Part shown: positions 37,301-43,866 of the stretch, one piece after another
Position numbering within the stretch: position 1 is the first letter of the stretch
Layout: every line of letters starts with the position of its first letter
Assembly: GCA_016194635.1 (NCBI GenBank)
Contig: JACQBC010000033.1
Coordinates: forward strand, 1-64,000
Direction of reading: 5' to 3'
Length of the DNA stretch: 64,000 nucleotides
DNA from: Gammaproteobacteria bacterium
GTDB taxonomy: Bacteria; Pseudomonadota; Gammaproteobacteria; UBA6429; Thiohalophilaceae
Notes under the pieces: generated by a model
Told to the model about the DNA's origin: nothing
The model's input: the letters and a program-made list of their open reading frames with translations, nothing else
The model's database searches: none
Made by a program: the position numbers and the translations under genes

Positions 37301-39674
37301 CGGCTTGGGTTATGACTTAAACGTCAACATCCACCATAACGCCATTACCACGAACGGTACCGTCGAAGGCGCGCCCGGTGTGGCGGCAACCGGCGCCAAT
37401 GCCGGTGGTGCGGGCGGCGGTCTGTCGATCTGTGCGGGTAGTGACAATTACAAGGTCACCAGCAACTGGATCTGCGGTAACTTCAGCAGCGCCGACGGTG
37501 GTGGTATTGGCCATGTCGGTCTGTCCAATCACGGTAGAATTAGTAAAAACTTCATCTTGTTCAACGAAAGCTACAACCAAACCGGTAATCAAAACGGTGG
37601 TGGGTTGGCGATTGAAGGCGACAGGACCGCGGGTTTAACCTCGGGTACGGGTAACGTCACGGTTGACGCCAACTTGATCCAAGGCAACTTTGCCCGCGCC
37701 GGCAACGGTGGCGGTATCCGTCTGCAAGATGTGAACGGTGCGGATGTGAGCCACCCCGAGGGCCAACGTTGGAAGATCACAGTCACCAATAATATGATCA
37801 CTAATAACGTGGCGGGGTGGGCCGGTGGTGGTATCGCACTGTCTGATGCTCTGTATACCAGGATTAACAGTAACACGATTGCGGCGAACGATAGTGTTGG
37901 TATCGCGAATATCAATATTAGTTACAACAATATCACCACCGGTGTTGCTACCGGTGCGCCAAGTCCTGCCGGGGTAAGCTCGGAACTGACTTCAGCAGCC
38001 CTCCAGGCCGCATTACCTGCAGCCCAAAAAGCAGAGAACACGATCTCCAATCCAGAGTTGATCAACAACATCATTTGGCAGAACCGTTCGTTCTACTTTG
38101 ATCTGCGCGCTGTGAATGGGGTGGGTACGGCCATGGTAATTGCATCGAACAATGTGAACGATGCCGTGGCTCATGCCGGTACTGAACTGCCGGCGCAAAC
38201 CGCCACCGGGCAGTGCGTGTCGGGCGCCAAGTATTGGGATCTGGGAGTGGTGGGAGATACGACCACTGCACCTGGCGGTGACAATTTACAACTGGAACCG
38301 GTCAATGATGTGTTGACGGAGAGCATTACCGGTTATTCAACAACCGGTAATGTATATTCCGATCCCAAATTGGTGAAGCAATATTGCAACGGCGCACGCG
38401 CCCTACCTGGTGTGCAGTTTGAACCCGGTACACCGTTCCAGCCACCGTTCCAGATGAACGCAGCGGCGACCTTGGATGAGTCCGGTAACTACGTGGATTT
38501 ACATTTCGGTCCTATCTCGCTGACTGATCCGGTTAATCCAACGGTGGTGAACGGGAATTATCACTTGGTGGATAACACCTCGCCTGCTTATAACGCAGGT
38601 ACGCAGGATGGCGCGCCTAACCACGACTTTGATGGTGACGCCCGTCCGCAAGACACGGCCTATGACATCGGCGCGGATGAAATCGCAACCGTCGGGTTGG
38701 CGCCAAGCCCGGTGAACTTTGGTGCCGTGCAGCTCAACACGACCAGTGCAGTGCAAGTCGTGACCTTGAGCAACTCAAGTACCGCGACGCTAACACTGAA
38801 CGCAGTCAATGCGCTGACCATTACGGGGACCAATCCGGCTAACTTCGCGGTGGTGGCAGCCGGCACCACTTGTACCAACGGTGCGGTTATCGCGGCGGGG
38901 GCCAACTGTGTGATCAATCTGCAGTTTACGCCGAATGCCCTGGGCGCACGCAGTGCTATCTTGAACGTGAATGATTCACGCGGTAGACAGACCGTGAGTC
39001 TGCAAGGCACGGGCATAGCCGCCACCGTGGCGGTAACGCCCGCCTCGTTGAGCTTTGCTTCGCAGCAGGTTGGCACCACCAGCGCGGCCCAAAGCGTCAC
39101 CCTCAGCAATACCGGGGCGGGTCCTGTGTCGATTACCCGTGTAACGATGGCAGGTACTAACCCGGCCAATTTTGCCGTCGCGGCGAATACCACTTGCACC
39201 GCAGGGACCGTCGTGGCCGTGGGGGGAAGTTGCATTATCAATGTGACCTTTACCCCCAATGCAACGGGTTCCAGGGTAGCGACCTTGCGTATCGTCGATA
39301 ACGCGGGTACGCAGACGGTGGGCTTGCAAGGCACTGGGGCTGCACCTGCTGTGGCGGTTGCTCCAACCTCGTTGACCTTCGCGGCGCAAGCCGCGGGCAC
39401 CACCAGCGCGGCCCAAAGCGTCACCTTGACCAACACAGGTATTGGGCCCTTGGCTTTAACCTCAGTATCGATCCTGGGAGCCAACGCGAACAACTTCCTG
39501 ATCGCGGCAGGAACCGCCTGTAGCAACGGTTCAAGCTTGGCGGCGGGCGCGAGCTGTATTGTGAACGTGACCTTCAGTCCGACAGCAGGCGCTGTGGTTA
39601 ATCGAACCGCGACCTTGCGTTTTATTGATGCGGCCGGTACCCAGAATGTGGCGTTGCGCGGTACACGCTTGTAA
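31347..39674 (+). CDS. Giant secreted multidomain protein with degenerate cupredoxin domain
   Basis: 2775 residues from ATG 31347 (AGGAG at about 31335-31339); signal peptide about 1-29. Regions by rough residue: 30-418 cupredoxin-like domains related to the preceding protein (GTHPSIQAPMGLYG, RFANAGLRTHIP) but with almost all copper His lost; 428-611 Ig/cadherin-like (NGTFTYKPTGAA, NDSDPSG); 612-1600 beta-rich SdrD-like modules (SDLNKNGIKDDGE); 1632-1765 TIG-like; 1768-2252 right-handed beta-helix with GG-GI repeats; 2448-2775 three about 105-residue ASH/Hydin-type repeats. No obvious anchor motif or autotransporter barrel is seen. Likely a surface scaffold that holds the copper subunits. Ends before a strong hairpin terminator. 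Confidence 0.92.
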   Translation: MRSNTYLKSGQRSTAIVAGLLLTASAAFAVPVSTTVNLTAQRMTTTLPDGNVVPMWGLCSTDVAGTATLGGATLTGGACVNTANSWSPGPTITIPYDALNGNSLTINLTNSLPTPTSIVILGQIGGGLGLPDKEPSPAHGPQVTTWPAKGANPPLPGDPVFTPPAQGLRARSFSPEAGANGGIQTYNWATLKPGTYIYETGTHPSIQAPMGLYGLLVITAAPNSTAIPATAGVAYPGINYDGDAALLFSEIDPVLNAAVDVTAVNTAACPAGFGVCTGVIDETQYPPAVNYQPMYFLINGHPFDLTSPQTNAFAIGMTATSGNVMVRFANAGLRTHIPTVVGLPMSLVAEDGNLAPGQPKVQSEVLLSAGKTFDVIVNPTALAGIYVPSAFAIFDRQLSLSTNKQIGGMQAILQVAGGALPTALQCAANNDVYTVAVNSATFSGNVLSNDHGITGATLGAAPANGTVVLNSNGTFTYKPTGAAITADSFTYSGICAATQASFTANVNLNVASVGTAPTANADLYTSKLASLLKVQSPGVLINDSDPSGYKLTAAFDSADAGITVILNPDGSFTAQPATAPTVTTTYKFSYHVVNAQGTPSAPATVSLTFNKSTGLQVSVLDTQDKTPIPNGDYSWTIEEDLTYYHDPLNPTGVGNGTPPMSLATNFHRSYMPLVASGCTGPRSCGDTNTVGGSPIVQQIRTSPADVVLDPSKRYYLSVLPGDAIDGSSSNGVITAIGHSMGGASIAPGQTAVTVLTPRTPMPPAQISVVVFEDEAPTNGGIDGDPSNPNSPEKGLGGFTVNLFDVRGSSGDQAGQMTYDVYGMPFTNALANTMSGTVNQCPLTSPMGVVTTCPNLASDGSLSPLAGMALIKNVNPGRYDVTATPGVERETKGEHWIQVSTLEGTRNNDTFVKAGEPGWWQEFGSPGFHSFIGFMNPDHVKATHDAQQTASAAPAQWSNTITGKISSLHMDRPPAANLNDSCAVGDATDPTCRASLSYTTCQVSVNLTTGTSANIAYTQCDGNGNFSLSGIPPGNQELVIWDQWLDQIIAYKAVVVPANSVNQTINAGTIPVFSWFTRVEMSAYSDLNKNGIKDDGEPPIQQMPTYVRFRDGSISNYLATDFSGDGGTNELFPLFNWYVVETDTTRYKATGVNVTYDAGGKPDTAGPYAGVLNSTETTSLPANLQVPGALYTAGTTNRIDPPSVLSEGVQGFINQTAVIDWGKLPYDPGENGGITGMVYYSSTRGIDDPRLTVQFSWEPAIPNIPVRLYAKTTNADGTDSLVLVDSAATSSWDDGTSSIHCPGDPLSDPFVTNSLGAANQFKCYDGQHVFNQVQPAIYDGRYRFPSASYLAAHPTGLPTGKYVVEVVLPEGYQIVREEDKNILNGDSWISPSSGTQFAGFGNIFILPDQATINDSVNPGFGSVFPQCVGSPHRVPDYLSLFPELGNNSPYAGYDRALCDRKEVVLNDQMQAVADFQAFTQAPIAGHYSGMMLNDAAAEFDPISPSFGEKAALPNAPVSFRDYNGVEIGRVYNDKWGTFNGLMPSTWDANIPNPSGYAPNMLTSCMNDPGPIPDPTGALDPKTGLVKMIIDPMYNPMFSNFCYVWPYMPGITTYLDTPVLPVAAYASASTYNPVDCQYADATPAISRVDGDSIGPWVSATGHAITITALGDTAVLNPAYEGPTALTAPGNQPRITRHYGFGATPGVVTVNGVALSNVSWSDTSITGTIPTGATTGELVITTAAGKQSIDTITVNIGGKAPTIVKPADPQTSLATGLAHPIQDAIDAAAPGDLIILDAGNYPELVIMWKPVRLQGVGAASVIINATKYPNQKVATWRDRINSLFGVDPTTGNQTLPSQVDLLPGQAPGAVFLLEPTILSSEEGPGIAVLAKGYEANNTTLLNGAADCVSTSPNYSVSNFKCAAARIDGVTVTGGDSGGGIYVNGWAHNLEIANNRVYGNAGPLHGGIRVGQPYLVEPAIPAAANLNTYGLGYDLNVNIHHNAITTNGTVEGAPGVAATGANAGGAGGGLSICAGSDNYKVTSNWICGNFSSADGGGIGHVGLSNHGRISKNFILFNESYNQTGNQNGGGLAIEGDRTAGLTSGTGNVTVDANLIQGNFARAGNGGGIRLQDVNGADVSHPEGQRWKITVTNNMITNNVAGWAGGGIALSDALYTRINSNTIAANDSVGIANINISYNNITTGVATGAPSPAGVSSELTSAALQAALPAAQKAENTISNPELINNIIWQNRSFYFDLRAVNGVGTAMVIASNNVNDAVAHAGTELPAQTATGQCVSGAKYWDLGVVGDTTTAPGGDNLQLEPVNDVLTESITGYSTTGNVYSDPKLVKQYCNGARALPGVQFEPGTPFQPPFQMNAAATLDESGNYVDLHFGPISLTDPVNPTVVNGNYHLVDNTSPAYNAGTQDGAPNHDFDGDARPQDTAYDIGADEIATVGLAPSPVNFGAVQLNTTSAVQVVTLSNSSTATLTLNAVNALTITGTNPANFAVVAAGTTCTNGAVIAAGANCVINLQFTPNALGARSAILNVNDSRGRQTVSLQGTGIAATVAVTPASLSFASQQVGTTSAAQSVTLSNTGAGPVSITRVTMAGTNPANFAVAANTTCTAGTVVAVGGSCIINVTFTPNATGSRVATLRIVDNAGTQTVGLQGTGAAPAVAVAPTSLTFAAQAAGTTSAAQSVTLTNTGIGPLALTSVSILGANANNFLIAAGTACSNGSSLAAGASCIVNVTFSPTAGAVVNRTATLRFIDAAGTQNVALRGTRL

Positions 39675-39702
39675 TCGCCCGTAGGTCCTGGGCTACACTA
39701 TA

Positions 39703-39734
39703 GAACCGCCCGCGATAGGTATCGCGGGCGGTTC
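39703..39734 (+). terminator. Strong hairpin after the giant gene
   Basis: GAACCGCCCGCGATA (39703-39717) pairs perfectly with TATCGCGGGCGGTTC (39720-39734) around GG, giving a GC-rich 15-bp stem 29 bp after the stop codon at 39674. Only a short TTCTT tail follows, so termination strength is uncertain, but the position fits the end of the three-gene transcript. Confidence 0.7.
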
Positions 39735-39834
39735 TTCACACTCACTAACGGTCCCAAAAGGAGGCGCGGTTATACTAGCACCTTGCGTTTCGCAACCCTT
39801 AGTCAGCCACTTACCCAAACGAAGTACCAGAGCG

Positions 39835-40464
39835 ATGTATTTCCCAAAAATAGTGCAATCGGTCGACAGCTGTGTTCGCTTCTCCCATGGCAAGAAGCGA
39901 GCGAGGAGGGCCAATAATAAGATCACCTTGTTCCTCAAACTAGGACGGTACCTCAGCCTCAGTATCGGGGTAGGGTGTCTTACCGTCAGTCCACTGGCGC
40001 ACGCCGTGACAGCCACACCGATCCCCAGTCCCGCATCGGTCACATCTCCCCCTCCCGGGGCAAGCCCACAACCAAAACTCAAAAACACGGTCAGTAAACG
40101 TGCCAGTAACTGGGCGGCGCGCGAGGGGCAGTATTACCAACGTACCTGGGGTATCGATATTGCCGGGGTACGGCGGGTCTCGTCGGGATTTATGTTGGAA
40201 TTTCGCTACCGGGTGATCGACCCCGACAAGGCGATCCCCTTAACCGATAAAAAATCCAGACCGTATTTGATCGACGAGGCCAGTGGCGCGGCGTTTTCAG
40301 TCCCCGCCATGGAAAATGTCGGCGAACTGCGGCAGAGCGCCAAACCCGAGGTCAATCGCAGCTATTACATTATGTTTGGTAATCCGGGCCAAATGATTAA
40401 GCCCGGTAACCGGGTCAGCGTGGTGATTGGTAAATTTCGGGCGGATGGAATCGTGGTTCAATAA
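39835..40464 (+). CDS. Small secreted protein of the copper cluster, unknown function
   Basis: 209 residues. A long basic N-terminus precedes a hydrophobic signal core (SLSIGVGCLTVSPLAHA); a TTG at 39928 could be a later start that gives a normal signal length. A Pro-rich linker (PSPASVTSPPPGASPQP) leads to a compact domain (WGIDIAGVRRVSSGFMLEFRYR, SYYIMFGNPGQMIKPGNRVSV) that I cannot name. It lies between the giant gene and the LolA-fold gene on the same strand, with a MITE-like repeat just after it. Position suggests a role in the same system. Confidence 0.6.
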   Translation: MYFPKIVQSVDSCVRFSHGKKRARRANNKITLFLKLGRYLSLSIGVGCLTVSPLAHAVTATPIPSPASVTSPPPGASPQPKLKNTVSKRASNWAAREGQYYQRTWGIDIAGVRRVSSGFMLEFRYRVIDPDKAIPLTDKKSRPYLIDEASGAAFSVPAMENVGELRQSAKPEVNRSYYIMFGNPGQMIKPGNRVSVVIGKFRADGIVVQ

Positions 40465-40483
40465 CGGAATTATGAAGGTATGC

Positions 40484-40595
40484 GTTGACAAACCTCACGC
40501 GCGCGCTGCGGGACGCCGTGAATACATCCCTGTAGGCTTTGACGGCAGCATCCCTGCTGCCGACACCCGCCGCCGGCGCATGAGGCTCTGTCAAC
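40484..40595. repeat. 112-bp palindromic MITE/REP-like element, second copy of the family
   Basis: Ends with inverted GTTGACA (40484-40490) and TGTCAAC (40589-40595). Inside, CGCCGTGAATACATCCCTGT and GGCAGCATCCCTGCTGCC match, with small changes, the reverse complement of the element at 8676-8791. The outer arms differ between the two. It sits in the gap between two genes of the copper cluster, close to the start of the LolA-fold gene. Confidence 0.75.
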
Positions 40596-40642
40596 ACGGT
40601 TCGTAGTAAATCGACATTACCCTGCATTAGGAGAATTTAATA

Positions 40643-41560
40643 ATGAGTCGTTATCTATTCACTCTGGCCCTAAGTTGTATCCTCAGCGCGACCTCCGTGT
40701 GGGCGGCTACCGAAACAACTCCCGGCGCGGCGGACAAACCGGCGGCTAATCGTGGCAAGCCCCAGGAAAATAAATTAACCCCGGCAAAACTCACCCTGGC
40801 ACAAATTATAGAAAAACATGCCGCCGCGCGCGGCGGATTGAAAGCTTGGCGCGCCGTACAAACCCTGACCTTCACCGGCAAGATGGACGCCGGTCGGCCG
40901 GTGAAACCCACACCGCCACCGGGACCTAATGTTATCCCCCCCAATCGCCCGGCGCGGATCGAGGCAGCCAAAAAGCGCGAGGCGGAGATCGAGGCCGCGA
41001 GTAAACAAGTACAGGTGCCATATATATTAGAGTTAAAACGGCCGCACAAAAGCCGTTTAGAGATCCAATTCGAAGGCCAAACCGCGCTGCAAGTATATGA
41101 TGGCGAGAAGGGCTGGAAATTACGCCCCTTCTTAGGCCGGCACGAGGTTGAGGCCTATAACGACGAAGAACTACAACTGGCCGCAGAACAAACCGAATTA
41201 GACGGCGCCTTGCTGGATTACGCCGCCAAGGGTTATAAGGCCCAGCTAGAAGGTATGGAACCGGTGGAAGGGCATGACGCCTATCGTATCAAGGTCACGT
41301 TTAAGAATGGCCAGGCCCGCCATGTTTGGGTGGATGCGAAGAGTTTTCTGGAAGTGAAGATCGACGAGAGCCGTAAACTCGGTGGTAAACTGCGTGCTGT
41401 CTATACGATGCTGCGCGATTATAAAACCGTCGATGGTTTAAAAATCCCCCACTTGTTGGAGACCCGTGTCGAAGGCGCCAGAAGTGTGGAAAAAATCATT
41501 GTCGAGCACGTCACGGTGAATCCAAAACTAGACGATACGCGTTTTGCGAAGCTGCAATAA
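40643..41560 (+). CDS. LolA/LppX-fold outer-membrane lipoprotein-sorting-type protein
   Basis: 305 residues with a signal peptide (about 1-21). A Pro- and Lys-rich region (about 25-110) follows, containing LAQIIEKHAAARGGLKAW, then a LolA-like half-barrel (YILELKRPHKSRLEIQFEG, LQVYDGEKGWKL, VWVDAKSFLEVKIDESR, YKTVDGLKIPHLLETR). These proteins carry lipids or lipoproteins in the periplasm. AGGAG is 8 bp before ATG 40643. Likely operon with the SCO1 and cytochrome genes. Confidence 0.8.
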   Translation: MSRYLFTLALSCILSATSVWAATETTPGAADKPAANRGKPQENKLTPAKLTLAQIIEKHAAARGGLKAWRAVQTLTFTGKMDAGRPVKPTPPPGPNVIPPNRPARIEAAKKREAEIEAASKQVQVPYILELKRPHKSRLEIQFEGQTALQVYDGEKGWKLRPFLGRHEVEAYNDEELQLAAEQTELDGALLDYAAKGYKAQLEGMEPVEGHDAYRIKVTFKNGQARHVWVDAKSFLEVKIDESRKLGGKLRAVYTMLRDYKTVDGLKIPHLLETRVEGARSVEKIIVEHVTVNPKLDDTRFAKLQ

Positions 41561-41587
41561 ACCTGGATAGTGGTAACAGGAGGATAT

Positions 41588-42199
41588 ATGAGACTGTTGA
41601 AAATATCGGTGTTAACGCTAACGGCGTTTACATGTGCTTTTGGTATGACGACGCATGCCGATGAAGAAGCGGATCCTCACGCCCATCACCACCCGATGGA
41701 TATACAGGTGCATGTCTCAACCGCGACATACAACTTACCGGCGGTGAATGTGGTGCGCGAGGACGGTAAAAAGGTCGCTTTCCTGGATGAACTAAACGAT
41801 GGCCGGGCGGTGGTGTTGAATTTTATCTACACCACCTGCAGCGGTATTTGCCCGATTTCCAGCGAGGTATTCTCGCAGTTTCAAACCAAACTGGGAGACG
41901 AGATAAGCAAGGTGCATATCATCTCGATATCCATCGATCCCGAACAAGACACCCCGGCGCGCTTGCGTGAGTACGCCAGTCGTTACCACGCCGGTGCGCA
42001 GTGGAATCACTACACCGGTAGCATGGATGCCAGCTTGCAAATTCAACAGGCGTTTAACGTGTATCGCGGCGATAAAATGAGCCACGACCCGGTGACCTTG
42101 CTGCGCGCCGCACCGGGTAAACCCTGGCTCCGTCTGGACGGGTTTGCCAGTGCCGAGGATTTGTTAACCAATTACCGCAACCTGGTAAACAAACACTGA
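41588..42199 (+). CDS. SCO1/SenC copper chaperone
   Basis: 203 residues from ATG 41588 with AGGAGG just upstream at 41579-41584. A signal peptide (about 1-24) is followed by a His-rich DPHAHHHPMD stretch (possible copper pick-up) and a thioredoxin-like domain with YTTCSGICPI (Cys84, Cys88) and KMSHDP (His166), the copper ligands of SCO proteins. SCO1 proteins insert copper into cytochrome oxidases; here the neighbours suggest delivery to the secreted copper proteins upstream. Confidence 0.88.
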   Translation: MRLLKISVLTLTAFTCAFGMTTHADEEADPHAHHHPMDIQVHVSTATYNLPAVNVVREDGKKVAFLDELNDGRAVVLNFIYTTCSGICPISSEVFSQFQTKLGDEISKVHIISISIDPEQDTPARLREYASRYHAGAQWNHYTGSMDASLQIQQAFNVYRGDKMSHDPVTLLRAAPGKPWLRLDGFASAEDLLTNYRNLVNKH

Positions 42200-42248
42200 A
42201 TCATTGTTTCGATGCAAACCGTCATTGAACAGCGGTGTAAGTGATCTC

Positions 42249-43862
42249 ATGCAGACAATTCGGTGGTTATTCGGTGTTTTACTCTTCTATATAGCTCACC
42301 TTGCAGTCGCGGTGGATCTCAGCGCGGGAGAAAACGTTTATCGCCACGGTGTGTTACCTTCGGGTGAACCCGTGGTGGGGATGCGCGAGGCTGACGCCGG
42401 TGTGAGCGGTGAGACGGCCGCCTGTGTCAATTGCCATCGACGCAGTGGTTTGGGCACCACCGAAGGACAGATCGTTATTCCCCCCATCATCGGCAAATAC
42501 CTGTTCCGGCCGTTGGAAAAAAATCTCAAAGACCTCAATTTACCCCATGTACTGGGGTATCGGGTGCAGCGCCGGCCTTACGATGATGTGAGTTTGGGAC
42601 GCGCGATCCGTGAAGGCATCGATGCCGATGGCCGCAGTTTGAATTATTTGATGCCGCGTTTTAAACTCGATGACGCCACCCTCGCGTCGTTGATCGCCTA
42701 TCTTAAAGATCTAACCAGCGCAGCGGTGCCCGGCGTGAGCGAGGACACCCTGCATTTCGCCACTATCATTACCCCCGACGCCGATCCGATGGCACGCCAG
42801 GGCATGATCGATGTATTACAACAGTTCTTCAACGATAAAAATGAATTTCTGCGCGGTGGCGCGAAACCCATACAATCCAACTCACGGGCGATCATGTATC
42901 GGGTCACGCGGCGCTGGCAATTACACCTTTGGGAATTAACCGGACCCCCCGACACCTGGCAAGCACAGTTGCAATCCAAACTCGCCGCCGAGCCGGTGTT
43001 TGCGGTTATTTCAGGGATTGGTGGTAAAACCTGGGAGCCGGTGCATCACTTTTGTGAACAGGCGGCGCTGCCCTGTTTATTCCCCAACGTGGATTTGCCG
43101 GTGGACGCGGAACAAGATTTTTATTCGATATATTTTTCACGCGGGGTGTTGTTAGAAGCGCAATTGATCGCCCACGACCTGCACCTTGCCAATACCCCAC
43201 CCACGCGTGTAATTCAAATTTATCGGCAAGAGGATGTCGGCGCGGCGGCGGCGAAGGCGTTGGCAACGGCCGCCGCACTCACGGCGAAGACCAATATTAA
43301 CCGTGAACTTCCTGCAACCGCAGGAGCAGCGGAGATCGCCAAGGCACTACGCGACGTCAATCCTCACGATGCCGTGGTTTTATGGCTGCGCGCCGCGGAT
43401 ATCCGCGCCTTGCCTACATCGGTGGTGAACGCCAAGCGCGTCTACGCCTCGGGAATCATGGCCGGGCTGGAAACCATGCCCTTGGCCGGCGAATGGCGCG
43501 CGACCACCCATATTACCTATCCGTTTGACCTGCCATTATCACGCAAGATACGTATGAACTATCCCCTGGGTTGGTTCAGGGTACGCCACATACCCGTCGT
43601 AGCTGAACGTGTACAGTCCGATACCTACCTGGCCTGTGGTATCTTGGCGGAGATGTTGAATGACATGCTCGACAGCTTCGTGCGCGATTATTTAATTGAG
43701 CGCACCGAAATCATGCTCAGCCATCGCACCATCACTGGTTATTATCCACGTCTCAGCCTCGCCCCCGGTCAACGCTTCGCCTCCAAGGGCGGCTACCTGG
43801 TGCATTTCACCGAACCGCAAGGCACCCGGCTCACTGCCGAGGGGGCGTGGGTCGTTCCTTAA
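42249..43862 (+). CDS. Cytochrome c fused to a type I periplasmic-binding domain
   Basis: 537 residues from ATG 42249; signal peptide about 1-22. A mono-heme class I cytochrome (about 25-150) has CVNCH (59-63) and the axial Met135 in NYLMPRF. The rest (about 165-537) looks like the two-lobe fold of Leu/Ile/Val-binding proteins (FATIITPDADPMARQGM, FAVISGIGGKTWEPVHHFC, YFSRGVLLEAQLIAHDL). The fusion suggests that ligand binding or docking is tied to electron transfer. It starts about 50 bp after the SCO1 gene and is convergent with the next gene, which begins 5 bp after its stop. Confidence 0.85.
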   Translation: MQTIRWLFGVLLFYIAHLAVAVDLSAGENVYRHGVLPSGEPVVGMREADAGVSGETAACVNCHRRSGLGTTEGQIVIPPIIGKYLFRPLEKNLKDLNLPHVLGYRVQRRPYDDVSLGRAIREGIDADGRSLNYLMPRFKLDDATLASLIAYLKDLTSAAVPGVSEDTLHFATIITPDADPMARQGMIDVLQQFFNDKNEFLRGGAKPIQSNSRAIMYRVTRRWQLHLWELTGPPDTWQAQLQSKLAAEPVFAVISGIGGKTWEPVHHFCEQAALPCLFPNVDLPVDAEQDFYSIYFSRGVLLEAQLIAHDLHLANTPPTRVIQIYRQEDVGAAAAKALATAAALTAKTNINRELPATAGAAEIAKALRDVNPHDAVVLWLRAADIRALPTSVVNAKRVYASGIMAGLETMPLAGEWRATTHITYPFDLPLSRKIRMNYPLGWFRVRHIPVVAERVQSDTYLACGILAEMLNDMLDSFVRDYLIERTEIMLSHRTITGYYPRLSLAPGQRFASKGGYLVHFTEPQGTRLTAEGAWVVP

Positions 43863-43866
43863 AAAC

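Noticed and set aside
31376-39526. Many long open frames on the minus strand opposite the giant gene
   Set aside because: They mirror the codon pattern of the plus-strand gene, show no family features and lack ribosome-binding sites.
28373-39674. Naming the copper cluster a manganese oxidase (MofA, MnxG or McoA)
   Set aside because: The copper sites are of the general family, but size, domain order and split of ligands differ from those enzymes as I know them. The substrate cannot be read from sequence.
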